From positions 1-64,000 of the forward strand of contig NZ_JOTN01000014.1 in assembly GCF_000712595.1 (NCBI RefSeq): DNA of 64,000 nt. The letters run 5' to 3'. The notes beneath the pieces were generated by a model. The model was not told where the DNA came from. It saw only the letters and a program-made list of their open reading frames with translations, and searched no databases. This DNA comes from Bacillus manliponensis (GTDB lineage Bacteria > Bacillota > Bacilli > Bacillales > Bacillaceae_G). The position numbers and the translations under genes are program-made. Positions 25,807 to 34,747 of the stretch are shown in pieces (the stretch's first letter is position 1; each line of letters begins with the position of its first letter).

Positions 25807-28800
25807 TTATACATTTGTATCTTGCATTGCGGCAAATTCATCTTCTGTAATTAGAACATCTCGCGGTTTTGTTCCGCGCGCTTCCGAAATAATTCCTTGA
25901 GCTTCCATCTCTTCAATAAGACGTGCGGCACGGTTATACCCGATGCGGAATCTTCGCTGTACTGAAGACGTGGATGCTCCCCCTTGCTCTACTACAAACT
26001 GACATGCATCATAAAACAGTTCATCTTCCGTTTCATGCTGCTCAGCTTTTGTTAATAAATCTTCTTGCTTAAATAAATAATTTGGTTTCATTTGACGTTT
26101 TGCGTGAGCAACAGACCTTTCAATCTCCTCATCAGACACGTAAACACCTTGGACACGAACAGGTTTTGACGTACCGTTATCAAGGAACAGCATATCCCCG
26201 CGCCCAAGTAATTTTTCTGCTCCGCCGATATCAATAATCGTACGTGAATCCACTTGAGAGGATACCGTAAATGCAATACGCGTTGGAATGTTAGATTTAA
26301 TTAATCCTGTAATAACATCAACTGATGGACGCTGCGTCGCGACAAGTAAGTGAATACCACAAGCTCTCGCTTTTTGCGCAATGCGGCAAATCGCTTCTTC
26401 GACATCACCAGGCGCTACCATCATTAAATCTGCTAACTCATCAACCACAATAACGATGTATGGCAACGTTTCACCTTTAATTTCTTGCTCATTCATAATC
26501 GTATTGTAACGCGTTAAATCGCGAGCTCCTGCATGTGCAAATAACTCATAACGACGCTCCATTTCATCTACTGCCCATTTTAATGCAGCCGTTGCTGCTT
26601 TCGCATCCGTAATAACCGGTGCAACAAGATGTGGGATAGAATTATATGGCGCAAGCTCAACCATCTTCGGATCAATAAGCATAAGCTTCACTTCGTGTGG
26701 CTTCGCCTTGTATAAAATACTTGTTAAAATCGCGTTAATACATACACTTTTACCTGACCCTGTAGAACCAGCAATTAAACCATGTGGCATTTTACGAATA
26801 TCCGTTACAATCGGCGTTCCGGAAATATCAAGTCCAAGCGCTACCGTAAGTGGCGATTCACTCTTACAGAACACAGGACTTCGTAAAATTTCACGAAGGT
26901 ATACCGCTTTACTCTCTTTATTCGGCACTTCAATTCCAACTGCATTTTTCCCTGGAATTGGCGCCTCGATTCGAATATCACGCGCTGCTAAATTTAATTT
27001 AATATCATCGCTTAAATTCGTAATCTTATTTACTTTCACACCAGGTTCTGGCTGCACCTCAAAACGCGTTACTGCTGGACCTTGTGTAACATTTACAACA
27101 TTCGCCCCAACATGGAAGTTCCTGAACGTTGTATTTAATAACTCTTTTTGTTCCTCTAGCCACTCTTCATTATCCGTTTCCTTACGCTCCGGAATATTAA
27201 GGAGTGTAATCGGTGGAAACTCATAAGTTGGTGGCGTTTGCAATACATTTCGTACATCATGAGTTATTTGTTTGGCAGTCGGTTCTACGCGATGAGTAAA
27301 TGAAGGTTCCTCTTGTACCGGCTTTTGTACTTGCTCCTGCACCGGCTCTTGTACTTGCTCTTGCACCGGCTTTTGTACTTGCTCCTGCACCGGCTCTTGT
27401 ACTTGCTCCTGCATCGGCTCTTGTACTTGCTCTTGCACCGGCTCTTGTACTTGCTCTTGCACCCGCTTTTGTACTTGCTCCTGCACCGGCTCTTGTACTT
27501 GCTCCTGCATCGGCTCTTGTACTTGCTCTTGCACCGGCTTTTGTACTTGCTCTTGCACCGGCTTTTGTACTTGCTCCTGCACCGGCTCTTGTACTTGCTC
27601 CTGCACCGGCTCTTGTACTTGCTCCTGCACCGGCTCTTGTACTTGCTCTTGCACCGGTTGTTCGACCGCTGCTTGCATAAGCTCTGCACGGCGTTTCTCT
27701 TCTAATTTACGTTTATCTTGCTTTAACATCACAACGTTAAATGGTACAAACCGTTTTTTCTCACGCTTTTGTTCTTCTATTTTCACTTGTTGCTCTTTTT
27801 TCGCTTCTGGCTCTTTTGGTTCTTCTTCCACAAATTCTGCTTCGGGTTCCACAAAGACTTCCGGTTCCTCTTGGCTTTCCTCTACAACTTCTGCTTCAGC
27901 TTCCACAAAGACTTCCGGCTCTTCTTGGTTTTCCTCTGTAACCTCTGCTTCAAGTTCCACAAAGACTTCCAGCTCTTCTTGGATTTCCTCTACAACTTCT
28001 GCTTCGGGTTCCACAAAGACTTCCAGCTCTTCTTGGATTTCCTCTACAACTTCTGCTTCGGGTTCCACAAAAACTTCCTGTGCTTCTGGCTCTTCTTCTA
28101 CAACTTCTGCTTCAAGTTCCACAAAGACTTCCAGCTCTTCTTGGATTTCCTCTGCAACCTCTGCTTCAAGTTCTACAAAGACTTCCAGCTCTTCTTGGAT
28201 TTCCTCTATAACTTCTGCTTCGGGTTCCACAAAGACTTCCGGTTCCTCTTGGCTTTCCTCTACAACTTCCGCTTCAGCTTCCACAAAGACTTCTGGCTCT
28301 TTTGATTCCTCTTCTACAACTTCTGCTTCGGGTTCCACAAAGACTTCCAGTGCTTCTGGCTCTTCTTCTACAACTTCTGCTTCAAGTTCCACAAAGACTT
28401 CCAGCTCTTCTTGGATTTCCTCTGCAACCTCTGCTTCAAGTTCTACAAAGACTTCCAGCTCTTCTTGGATTTCCTCTATAACTTCTGCTTCGGGTTCCAC
28501 AAAGACTTCCGGTTCCTCTTGGCTTTCCTCTACAACTTCCGCTTCAGCTTCCACAAAGACTTCTGGCTCTTTTGATTCCTCTTCTACAACTTCTGCTTCG
28601 GGTTCCACAAAGACTTCCAGTTCTTCTTGGATTTCCTCTGCAACTTCTATTTTAGGTTCCACAAAGATTTCCGGTTCCTCTTGGCTTTCCTCTACAACTT
28701 CCGCTTCAGCTTCCACAAAGACTTCTGGCTCTTTTGGTTCCTCTTCCACAACTTCTGCTTCGGGTTCCACAAAGACTTCCAGTTCTTCTTGGATTTCCTC

Positions 28801-29835
28801 TGCAACTTCTGCTTCAGCTTCCACAAAGACTTCCGATGCTTCTTGGATTTCCTCTGCAACTTCTATTTTAGGTTCCACAAAGACTTCCGGCCCTTCTTGG
28901 TTTTCCTCTGCAACTTCTATTTCAGGTTCCACAAAGACTTCTGGCTCTTCTACCTGAATATTTTTTTCTTCGTAGTCTACAAAAGCTTCAGATGTTATCT
29001 CTTCCTGTATAGTAACATCCTCTTTTTGATTCATGATGTGTTCTTCTCTAACAGGAGTTACTTTCATTTCAGCTGCTGTAGCAGAAGGTTCTTTACTGCT
29101 CTCTGCCTCATTCTCAGTTTCATAAGCAGATACATCGTTTCCTATGTATCCATGCTTTTCAAGCCATGCATCAACAACCGGGGTTTGCGGAACAGCTTCT
29201 GACTCTTCTTTTGCCACATAGCCGTTTTTCTCAAGCCATGCATCAACAACTGACTTCCCCTCTGTTGATATAAAAATATCTTCCTGCTTTACCCGTTCAA
29301 CCTGTTCAACCTGTTCAACTACTGGCACTTCTTTCTTTTCTTCACGCTCTGGGCGCTTATATCCAAAAATCGGTGACACAACTTCTGTCGGACGAAATGG
29401 TCTTCTTTTACTCTCTTCTTCTGAAGCAATCGGCTCTTGCATAGTTTTGTTCACAACCGGGCTCTCTTTTTGTACAAATTTTGGTTGTTTAACTCGGCGC
29501 GGTGATTCTGGAACAACTTCTTCCCTCAATGCCTGACGCTTTTCACGAACTAGTACTTGTTCTATCGCTTCTTGTTCTACCTCTTCTTGTTCTAAACGAG
29601 GTGATCGCGGAATTTTCTCCTCTAATCCTTGGTCTGGAATTAATGGGAAGCGAAAATTCCCATTTGTACGCGATTTTAACGTTTGTAATCCAGTATCATC
29701 TCGCTTATTAGAGTAGTAGTTTGTACGAGAAGTTTGAGAAGTAACATTCGTCTCTACAGACTTTTCTGTTTCTGTCACTGCTGTTTGTTTCTTGTCTTCC
29801 TCTGCCTTAAACAGCTTTTTCATCCAATCTAGCAT
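25807..29835 (-). CDS. sftA: DNA translocase SftA with expanded repeat linker
   Basis: This 1342-residue FtsK/SpoIIIE-family ATPase lacks transmembrane helices at the N-terminus, the mark of soluble SftA, which moves chromosomal DNA away from the closing septum. The C-terminal motor has Walker A GSTGSGKS (about residue 1020), Walker B VIVVDELADLMM and a winged-helix gamma domain (VQRRFRIGYNRAARLIEEME). B. subtilis SftA is about 950 residues. The excess is an acidic linker made of roughly 21 eighteen-residue units (EVFVEPEAEVVEE...) and about 15 eight-residue units (EPVQEQVQ). The ATG at 29835 follows AAAGAGTGG. Confidence 0.95.
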   Translation of the reverse strand: MLDWMKKLFKAEEDKKQTAVTETEKSVETNVTSQTSRTNYYSNKRDDTGLQTLKSRTNGNFRFPLIPDQGLEEKIPRSPRLEQEEVEQEAIEQVLVREKRQALREEVVPESPRRVKQPKFVQKESPVVNKTMQEPIASEEESKRRPFRPTEVVSPIFGYKRPEREEKKEVPVVEQVEQVERVKQEDIFISTEGKSVVDAWLEKNGYVAKEESEAVPQTPVVDAWLEKHGYIGNDVSAYETENEAESSKEPSATAAEMKVTPVREEHIMNQKEDVTIQEEITSEAFVDYEEKNIQVEEPEVFVEPEIEVAEENQEGPEVFVEPKIEVAEEIQEASEVFVEAEAEVAEEIQEELEVFVEPEAEVVEEEPKEPEVFVEAEAEVVEESQEEPEIFVEPKIEVAEEIQEELEVFVEPEAEVVEEESKEPEVFVEAEAEVVEESQEEPEVFVEPEAEVIEEIQEELEVFVELEAEVAEEIQEELEVFVELEAEVVEEEPEALEVFVEPEAEVVEEESKEPEVFVEAEAEVVEESQEEPEVFVEPEAEVIEEIQEELEVFVELEAEVAEEIQEELEVFVELEAEVVEEEPEAQEVFVEPEAEVVEEIQEELEVFVEPEAEVVEEIQEELEVFVELEAEVTEENQEEPEVFVEAEAEVVEESQEEPEVFVEPEAEFVEEEPKEPEAKKEQQVKIEEQKREKKRFVPFNVVMLKQDKRKLEEKRRAELMQAAVEQPVQEQVQEPVQEQVQEPVQEQVQEPVQEQVQKPVQEQVQKPVQEQVQEPMQEQVQEPVQEQVQKRVQEQVQEPVQEQVQEPMQEQVQEPVQEQVQKPVQEQVQEPVQEQVQKPVQEEPSFTHRVEPTAKQITHDVRNVLQTPPTYEFPPITLLNIPERKETDNEEWLEEQKELLNTTFRNFHVGANVVNVTQGPAVTRFEVQPEPGVKVNKITNLSDDIKLNLAARDIRIEAPIPGKNAVGIEVPNKESKAVYLREILRSPVFCKSESPLTVALGLDISGTPIVTDIRKMPHGLIAGSTGSGKSVCINAILTSILYKAKPHEVKLMLIDPKMVELAPYNSIPHLVAPVITDAKAATAALKWAVDEMERRYELFAHAGARDLTRYNTIMNEQEIKGETLPYIVIVVDELADLMMVAPGDVEEAICRIAQKARACGIHLLVATQRPSVDVITGLIKSNIPTRIAFTVSSQVDSRTIIDIGGAEKLLGRGDMLFLDNGTSKPVRVQGVYVSDEEIERSVAHAKRQMKPNYLFKQEDLLTKAEQHETEDELFYDACQFVVEQGGASTSSVQRRFRIGYNRAARLIEEMEAQGIISEARGTKPRDVLITEDEFAAMQDTNV
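27305..27665 (-). repeat. 24 bp coding tandem repeat in sftA (about 15 units)
   Basis: The unit encodes [E/K]PVQEQVQ; variants are E to K, P to R and V to M. All units are multiples of three bases, so the frame is kept. Long stop-free reading frames on other frames here are a consequence of the repeat. Confidence 0.93.
27820..28965 (-). repeat. 54 bp coding tandem repeat in sftA (about 21 units)
   Basis: The unit encodes EVF-VE-[P/A/L]EAEV-[V/A/I]EE followed by a variable four- or five-residue linker such as IQEEL, SQEEP or ESKEP. Within it a five-unit block (about 28081-28350) is repeated almost exactly at 28351-28620, a 270 bp higher-order duplication. Confidence 0.92.
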
Positions 29836-29950
29836 AATTACCACTCTTTCTACTAAATAGTAACACCCTTTATTGTATCAGCATTCAGCAAAAAGTGCAG
29901 ATGAAATTGCCTATTGTTTATTTACAGAAAAGTTAATCTTTTGAATAACT

Positions 29951-30319
29951 CTATTCATCTAAAAATGTGTTTCGTACAGTTGCTATTACTTCGTCTATAT
30001 GCGTAGCAATACAAACGGGCTCCCAAATTTCAGCGCCATGCTCTGCTGTATATACACATAATGTTTTTGTATCTACAAAAATAGGATCACCAAGATCTGT
30101 TTCATAACCAATCACAATCCAGCTTTCTTGCCAATCCCCTTCATTCGTTCCAATTAATGAATTCCCTTGGTCGTCATAGCGATATCCAATTTGACCTTCT
30201 TTAAATTCTTCTTTATGAAATAGGTAAATTTCTAACGACTGCATTTCAATATCGTGAACATGAGAAGTTTGAGTCAATTGTACAAGTTCATAAATTTTTG
30301 GATTTTGTAACATAGCCAT
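29951..30319 (-). CDS. SMI1/KNR4 (SUKH)-like protein
   Basis: This 122-residue protein has the pattern WIVIGYETDLGDPIFVDTKT near the middle, typical of SUKH/SMI1-KNR4 fold proteins, with an acidic, soluble composition. SUKH proteins often act as immunity proteins against polymorphic toxins, but no toxin gene is adjacent. A housekeeping role is equally possible. It lies between sftA and ytpR on the same strand, with a terminator separating it from ytpR. Confidence 0.65.
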   Translation of the reverse strand: MAMLQNPKIYELVQLTQTSHVHDIEMQSLEIYLFHKEEFKEGQIGYRYDDQGNSLIGTNEGDWQESWIVIGYETDLGDPIFVDTKTLCVYTAEHGAEIWEPVCIATHIDEVIATVRNTFLDE

Positions 30320-30430
30320 ATACCCCTTTTCACATTTTTATCGATTCTAACCAATATATGCCAGAAAAGCAATTGTATTTTTTGTGAAAGCTCTTTCTTT
30401 ATGAATATGTGAAGCTTTATAAAAAACGAC

Positions 30431-30468
30431 AAAAAAAGAGTTACCTCGCATGAGGTAACTCTTTTTTT
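30431..30468 (-). terminator. Terminator of ytpQR
   Basis: A 17 bp perfect stem AAAAAAAGAGTTACCTC / GAGGTAACTCTTTTTTT with a GCAT loop lies directly after ytpR. Confidence 0.9.
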
Positions 30469-30471
30469 ACA

Positions 30472-31086
30472 TTAAAATTTAAATTCTTGTCCAACTTCGT
30501 AGCTGTCTTCTAATACAAGAATACCTTTTTCCTGAGGAGCATCTGGAAGCTCTAATTCACGTGCAGAGCAAAGCATACCAGAAGATGGAACACTGCGTAA
30601 CTCAGCTGGCTTAATTAGCATACCACTTGGCATTACTGCACCAATTTTCGCCACAACAACCTTTTGTCCTGCGTCAACATTTGGCGCACCGCATACGATT
30701 TGAAGTGTACCTGTGTCCACTTCTACTGTACAAACGCTTAGCTTGTCCGCATTCGGATGCTTTTCTTTTGCTGCTACATAACCAACAACGAATTTCGGTG
30801 AAAGATCTGCTTCTACTTTCTCTTCAAAGCCATTTTTCGCTAAAATGTCGTTAATCTTTTCAACAATCTCTTTCGTTAATGTAATGTTACCTTTTTCTGT
30901 AATTTCCATATAAGAGGAAGCATTAAAAATGTTGAAGCCCGCTGTTACATTGCTTTCACGATCGAAAACACGCGCTACGTCTCCTTTTCGATCAAATGTG
31001 CGGTTTTCTAATGTAATATCTTGCACGGCAACAATTAATGTATCGCCAATACCTTCAAGGTTGTAAAAAACGTTCACTTTGTTCAT
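30472..31086 (-). CDS. ytpR: tRNA-binding-domain protein YtpR
   Basis: This 204-residue protein has an N-terminal DUF4479-type region and a C-terminal OB-fold tRNA-binding domain of the kind found in PheT and MetG ([64 protein letters not shown]). It starts in an ATGA overlap of 4 bp with ytpQ, so the two are coupled. Its role in B. subtilis is not established; binding of tRNA or another structured RNA is expected. Confidence 0.92.
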   Translation of the reverse strand: MNKVNVFYNLEGIGDTLIVAVQDITLENRTFDRKGDVARVFDRESNVTAGFNIFNASSYMEITEKGNITLTKEIVEKINDILAKNGFEEKVEADLSPKFVVGYVAAKEKHPNADKLSVCTVEVDTGTLQIVCGAPNVDAGQKVVVAKIGAVMPSGMLIKPAELRSVPSSGMLCSARELELPDAPQEKGILVLEDSYEVGQEFKF

Positions 31087-31895
31087 CCTTTCTCTTTTCC
31101 ATTTGGTCGTTTTCGATTTTTCGCTAAAATAAAGATTGGTTCAAATTCACCATCTTCATATACGAACGATAGTGAAGTAATCGGTACATGACCTTCTGCA
31201 AAAAACTTCATCGTCATTTGTGCAATAATATCATAACCGATTTCGTTCACGATATCAGCAATAATTAATACATCTTGGTGCGGAACTGCTACAACCATGT
31301 CGCCTTTTATGTTTGCACGCATCTCTTGTAATAACGATTCATTTAAAATACGAGTTGCATCATATCCATCATTTGTATTTAAGAAATAAAATGTATTATT
31401 AGCTACTGTATCTTGTTTAAACTTATATGGTAACGAACGGGCATTAAACAATGCCATCTCACGTACTTGTTGCGCCGATAGTCCAAGTTTTTCTAATAAA
31501 CGCTCATCAATTAAACGGTACGTTTTATTTGAATCAAGTGCATAGTAAATCGCCGTTTCTGCTGTATGTTCTGTAATTAAAAATGGATTTCCTTCCGACG
31601 CTTCTTTCGGGAATGATGTAGAACGAATAACCGGTAAAATTTTCGCCTGCTCATTCACTTCTTGATGCATCGCAAGTAGCGCTTCTTCTACGTAATACAC
31701 AACGTCCTCAATTGCTTTTTCCTTCTTTTGTTCCCACTTTGCTACAATACCTGGAATGGAGACGTTAATCCCTGTTTTTGACTCCGTTTGCTCGATGCGT
31801 AATACATCTTTTTCACTATCATACTGGAAATTCCACTCCGGTCTTTGCAATCTTTCCATAAGCATATCTTTCATTTTCTCATTTGTCATTTTCAC
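31083..31895 (-). CDS. ytpQ: DUF1444 protein YtpQ
   Basis: This 270-residue soluble protein is typical of the DUF1444/YtpQ family (start [21 protein letters not shown]; later [24 protein letters not shown]). Function is unknown. It overlaps ytpR by 4 bp and follows ytpP as in B. subtilis, with a hairpin terminator between ytpP and ytpQ suggesting separate or attenuated transcription. GAGGAG precedes the start. Confidence 0.88.
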   Translation of the reverse strand: MKMTNEKMKDMLMERLQRPEWNFQYDSEKDVLRIEQTESKTGINVSIPGIVAKWEQKKEKAIEDVVYYVEEALLAMHQEVNEQAKILPVIRSTSFPKEASEGNPFLITEHTAETAIYYALDSNKTYRLIDERLLEKLGLSAQQVREMALFNARSLPYKFKQDTVANNTFYFLNTNDGYDATRILNESLLQEMRANIKGDMVVAVPHQDVLIIADIVNEIGYDIIAQMTMKFFAEGHVPITSLSFVYEDGEFEPIFILAKNRKRPNGKEKG

Positions 31896-31914
31896 TTCAT
31901 TCTCCTCCTTTCCG

Positions 31915-31953
31915 AAAAAAACAACCTCTACGTGTAAGTCTAGAGGTTGTTTT
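31915..31953 (-). terminator. Terminator of ytpP
   Basis: A 12 bp stem AAACAACCTCTA / TAGAGGTTGTTT with a 10-base loop is followed by a T-run on the minus strand. Confidence 0.78.
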
Positions 31954-31974
31954 CATTTTCATTGGCTATATTGC

Positions 31975-32289
31975 CTATTTTAAACCTTCGATAAACTCTT
32001 CAATTTGCTCTTGTGTTTTTCGGTCTTTATTTACATAACGACCTGTTTCTTCACCTTTATTGTACGCGACAAAGCTCGGAATACCAAATACGTCTAGTTT
32101 TACGCATAGGTCAATGAAATCATCACGGTCTACATAGTAAAACGTAAAGTCACTATATTTCTCTTCTACTTCTGGCATAAATGGGTCGATAAAACGACAA
32201 TCCGGACACCACTCTGCTGAAAATAAGAAAATGACGTTTTCTTCATTTTTTAACTGCTGGAATTGTTCCATGCTTTCTAGTTTTTTCAT
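31975..32289 (-). CDS. ytpP: Thioredoxin-like protein YtpP
   Basis: This 104-residue thioredoxin-fold protein has the active-site pair Cys28/Cys31 in AEWCPDCRF and a cis-proline loop (FGIPSF). The ATG at 32289 follows TGGAGG; longer in-frame starts lack a ribosome site. It is cytoplasmic. In B. subtilis YtpP is a general-stress thioredoxin paralogue thought to act on bacillithiol-mixed or disulphide proteins. Confidence 0.9.
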   Translation of the reverse strand: MKKLESMEQFQQLKNEENVIFLFSAEWCPDCRFIDPFMPEVEEKYSDFTFYYVDRDDFIDLCVKLDVFGIPSFVAYNKGEETGRYVNKDRKTQEQIEEFIEGLK

Positions 32290-32361
32290 CACTATATCCC
32301 TCCAGTAGAAACGTATATTATCTTCCTTATATAGTACCATACATCTCTTATGGTGCAACGT

Positions 32362-32871
32362 TTATGCTTGTGTCTTATCATACATATATTGTCCTGCTAA
32401 AAGCTTCGTAACATGCACAAATAAATCCGTTCTTGTTACATAGTTATTTGTAAAAATCCCCATCGCACCTTCACTACTACCAATATCACGCCGTTTCATA
32501 TATTCATTCATAATTTCGCTTAACTCTTTTCCTTCTTTTAGCGGTTGTAAAAATTCCGTTGGAAGCGGAATACGTGCGCCTCCAGCAATAAATTCTTTTC
32601 CTTCTTTCGTCACAAGCGCGCCCCAATTACATAACAATAGGCCAGCTTCTGTTTCTACAACGCCTCCTTCTAATCCAATCCCAACATCCGCATTTCCTTG
32701 TTCCATTGCTAATCTTGCACGATTTATTGCCCCTTGCAATGTTTCTTCATCTGAAAAAGGCTGCGCTGAAACGTGTGATGGTACAGAAAGTGAAACAACT
32801 TCTGCTTCTTGTAATACGCGCTCTACCGCTTGTACTTTCGTTTTATTCTTTGATCCAACTGCTACTTTCAT
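32362..32871 (-). CDS. Inosine/xanthosine triphosphatase, YjjX (DUF84) family
   Basis: This 169-residue protein begins MKVAVGSKNKTKVQAVERVL and contains SAQPFSDEETLQGAINRA and VGIGLEGGV, matching the DUF84/YjjX nucleotide house-cleaning family that hydrolyses ITP and XTP. The ATG at 32871 follows TTGGAGG; the longer frame would run into the upstream terminator. It lies between ytoP and ytpP on the same strand. Substrate choice is inferred from E. coli YjjX. Confidence 0.85.
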   Translation of the reverse strand: MKVAVGSKNKTKVQAVERVLQEAEVVSLSVPSHVSAQPFSDEETLQGAINRARLAMEQGNADVGIGLEGGVVETEAGLLLCNWGALVTKEGKEFIAGGARIPLPTEFLQPLKEGKELSEIMNEYMKRRDIGSSEGAMGIFTNNYVTRTDLFVHVTKLLAGQYMYDKTQA

Positions 32872-32892
32872 CGCTATACCTCCAAATGTAAA

Positions 32893-32920
32893 AAGAAAAG
32901 GCCTCATATGGGCCTTTTCC
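32893..32920 (-). terminator. Terminator of ytoP
   Basis: The 9 bp stem GAAAAGGCC / GGCCTTTTC with a 7-base loop is followed by TTTT on the minus strand, directly after ytoP. Confidence 0.75.
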
Positions 32921-32923
32921 GTA

Positions 32924-33997
32924 TTAAACATTTTGCTTAATCGTTTCAAGCGTTGTTTTATCTGTTGCTTTTACAAGTTTAATGAGTAATTCTTTCGCCG
33001 CTGCGTAATCATCAATATGTAAAATCGATGCATGTGTATGAATGTAACGCGCACAAACACCAATTACTGCTGAAGGTACGCCAGAGTTACTTGTATGTAC
33101 ACGCCCTGCATCTGTACCGCCTTGTGATACGAAATATTGGTACGGAATGTTATGCGTTTCAGCTGTATCTAAAATAAACTCACGAATACCACGATGTGTT
33201 ACCATTGAGCGGTCATATAAACGGAGAACGGCTCCTTTTCCAATTTGACCGAACTGCGTTTTATCTCCAGATGCATCATTTGCTGGCCCTGCATCAAGCG
33301 CATAGAAAATATCTGGATTAATCATATTGGCAGCTGTTTGTGCACCACGTAACCCAACCTCTTCTTGCACTGTTGCACCAGAATATAGCATATTTGGAAG
33401 TTTCTCATCTTTTAATTCTTTTAACAATTCAATTGCAAGGCCACAGCCATAACGGTTGTCCCATGCTTTTGCCATAATTTTCTTCGGATTTGCCATCGGT
33501 GTAAACGGACAAATTGGTACAATTTGTTGGCCTGGCTTAATTCCAATTCCCTGTGCGTCTTCACGGCTATCTGCACCAATATCAATTAACATATTTTTCA
33601 TATCCATCGGTCTTGCACGCTGTTCGTCACTTAATAAGTGTGGTGGAACAGAACCAACTACACCAATAACAGGTCCATTATCTGTCATAATTTGCACACG
33701 CTGTGCTAATAGCACTTGGCTCCACCAGCCACCTAACGTTTGGAAACGAATCATACCATTTTTCGTAATTTGCGTTACCATAAATCCAACTTCATCCATA
33801 TGACCTGCAACAAGAACGCGTGGACCGTTTTCGTCACCTTTTTTCAGTCCAAAAACACTCCCTAAACGGTCTTGTACAATCTCATCGGAATATTTACTAA
33901 GCTCTTGTTTCATAAAACGGCGCACATCATGTTCAAACCCCGGCGCCCCTTGTAATTCTGTTAACGTACGAAATAATTCCATCGTTTCTGTATTCAA
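32924..33997 (-). CDS. ytoP: M42-family aminopeptidase YtoP
   Basis: This 357-residue dinuclear metallo-aminopeptidase has ligand-bearing motifs [21 protein letters not shown], the catalytic Glu pair in [16 protein letters not shown] and a C-terminal [12 protein letters not shown]42 enzymes (PepA/tetrahedral TET type) form dodecamers that trim peptides, often acidic or leucyl ones. Length is standard. It is divergent from ytzB, as in B. subtilis. Confidence 0.92.
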   Translation of the reverse strand: MNTETMELFRTLTELQGAPGFEHDVRRFMKQELSKYSDEIVQDRLGSVFGLKKGDENGPRVLVAGHMDEVGFMVTQITKNGMIRFQTLGGWWSQVLLAQRVQIMTDNGPVIGVVGSVPPHLLSDEQRARPMDMKNMLIDIGADSREDAQGIGIKPGQQIVPICPFTPMANPKKIMAKAWDNRYGCGLAIELLKELKDEKLPNMLYSGATVQEEVGLRGAQTAANMINPDIFYALDAGPANDASGDKTQFGQIGKGAVLRLYDRSMVTHRGIREFILDTAETHNIPYQYFVSQGGTDAGRVHTSNSGVPSAVIGVCARYIHTHASILHIDDYAAAKELLIKLVKATDKTTLETIKQNV

Positions 33998-34136
33998 TGA
34001 AGTCCCCTTCTTTCATCCAGTATTCGTCCATCTCATTGTAACGAAATTTTCGAAATCTTTCTAGTTTCTTCTTTTTTCTTGTAAATTGCATTATACTTAT
34101 AGGTGAGACATTCTGTTATAGAATAGAGGTGAATGT

Positions 34137-34448
34137 ATGAACTGGAAAAGTGTACTAGCAGGTATCGGTATCGGATTTGCTGCAGGTTATGTCGTTGCAA
34201 ATAAAATACAAGAACAAGCTCACATTTCTTCTGACAAAGCATTAAAGATGGTAAAAGAAGCATTTGAAAATAAAGGCGAAATTACAGGTTCTTGGGTACA
34301 TATGGTCCCAGAAACATTTGAAAAATATGATCTTACGTACGATGTATATCGCGGTGGTATTACAACTGCACTTGATGATGTACAAGAACGATTTGAATTT
34401 TTAGTAGATGCAAAAACAGGAACAATTTTAGAAATTAAAGTTGCTTAA
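34137..34448 (+). CDS. ytzB: PepSY-domain protein YtzB
   Basis: This 103-residue protein has an N-terminal hydrophobic segment (LAGIGIGFAAGYVVA) that is a signal or anchor, followed by a PepSY-like domain ending in FEFLVDAKTGTILEIKV. It probably sits on the outer face of the membrane. PepSY domains inhibit or chaperone proteases; the partner is not known. GAGGTG precedes the ATG. It is monocistronic and divergent from ytoP. Confidence 0.85.
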   Translation: MNWKSVLAGIGIGFAAGYVVANKIQEQAHISSDKALKMVKEAFENKGEITGSWVHMVPETFEKYDLTYDVYRGGITTALDDVQERFEFLVDAKTGTILEIKVA

Positions 34449-34453
34449 TAACG

Positions 34454-34489
34454 AAAGGATGCAGATTTTCCTGCATCCTTTTTATTTTT
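34454..34489 (+). terminator. Terminator of ytzB
   Basis: The 11 bp stem AAAGGATGCAG / CTGCATCCTTT with a 6-base loop is followed by T-rich sequence. Confidence 0.85.
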
Positions 34490-34495
34490 GACGTA

Positions 34496-34636
34496 CTTTC
34501 GGTTATTTCTGATAGTTTATCGGCTATTTTCGGTACACTTTCGGCTATTTTTGATAGTTTATCAGCTATTTTCGGTACACTTTCGGCTATTTTTAATAGT
34601 TTATCAGCTATTTCCGATACACTTTCGGCTATTTTT
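34496..34636. repeat. 42 bp intergenic tandem repeat (3.4 units)
   Basis: Units start at 34496, 34538, 34580 and 34622 (last one partial) with few mismatches. Each 42 bp unit is itself two diverged 21 bp halves (CTTTCGGCTATTTTTGATAG and a TATCAGCTATTTTCGGTACA half). The array begins right after the ytzB terminator and ends exactly where similarity of the truncated acyl-CoA dehydrogenase stops. Confidence 0.9.
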
Positions 34637-34735
34637 CTCCCAATCGTTATAATACGGATAGGCTTCTTTTTCTAAAAATTTACGGAAAGCATCACGAAAA
34701 ATATGATGCTCTTCCGTTAAGTACTTATGTTTCAT
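34604..34735 (-). pseudogene. Truncated acyl-CoA dehydrogenase (N-terminal remnant)
   Basis: An ATG at 34735, 12 bp after the ligase stop and behind AAGGAGAG, opens a 43-codon frame. Its first ~34 residues (KYLTEEHHIFRDAFRKFLEK, then EAYPYYNDWEK) look like the N-terminal helix of acyl-CoA dehydrogenases. Similarity ends at the edge of the 42 bp tandem repeat, which supplies the last ~10 codons and the stop. The remaining ~340 residues expected for the family are gone. The intact operon was probably ligase plus dehydrogenase, as at 61-64 kb. Confidence 0.75.
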
Positions 34736-34747
34736 CCGTTTCTCTCC

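Noticed and set aside
27285-29202. Several long open frames of 120-190 codons on the opposite strand and in other frames across the sftA repeats
   Set aside because: They arise because the repeat units are multiples of three and lack stops in all frames; the translations are monotonous (LLYLLLHR, FHKDFQLFLD) and have no ribosome sites.
29951-30319. Toxin immunity module around the SUKH-like gene
   Set aside because: No polymorphic toxin, secretion signal or second immunity gene lies nearby; neighbours are housekeeping genes.
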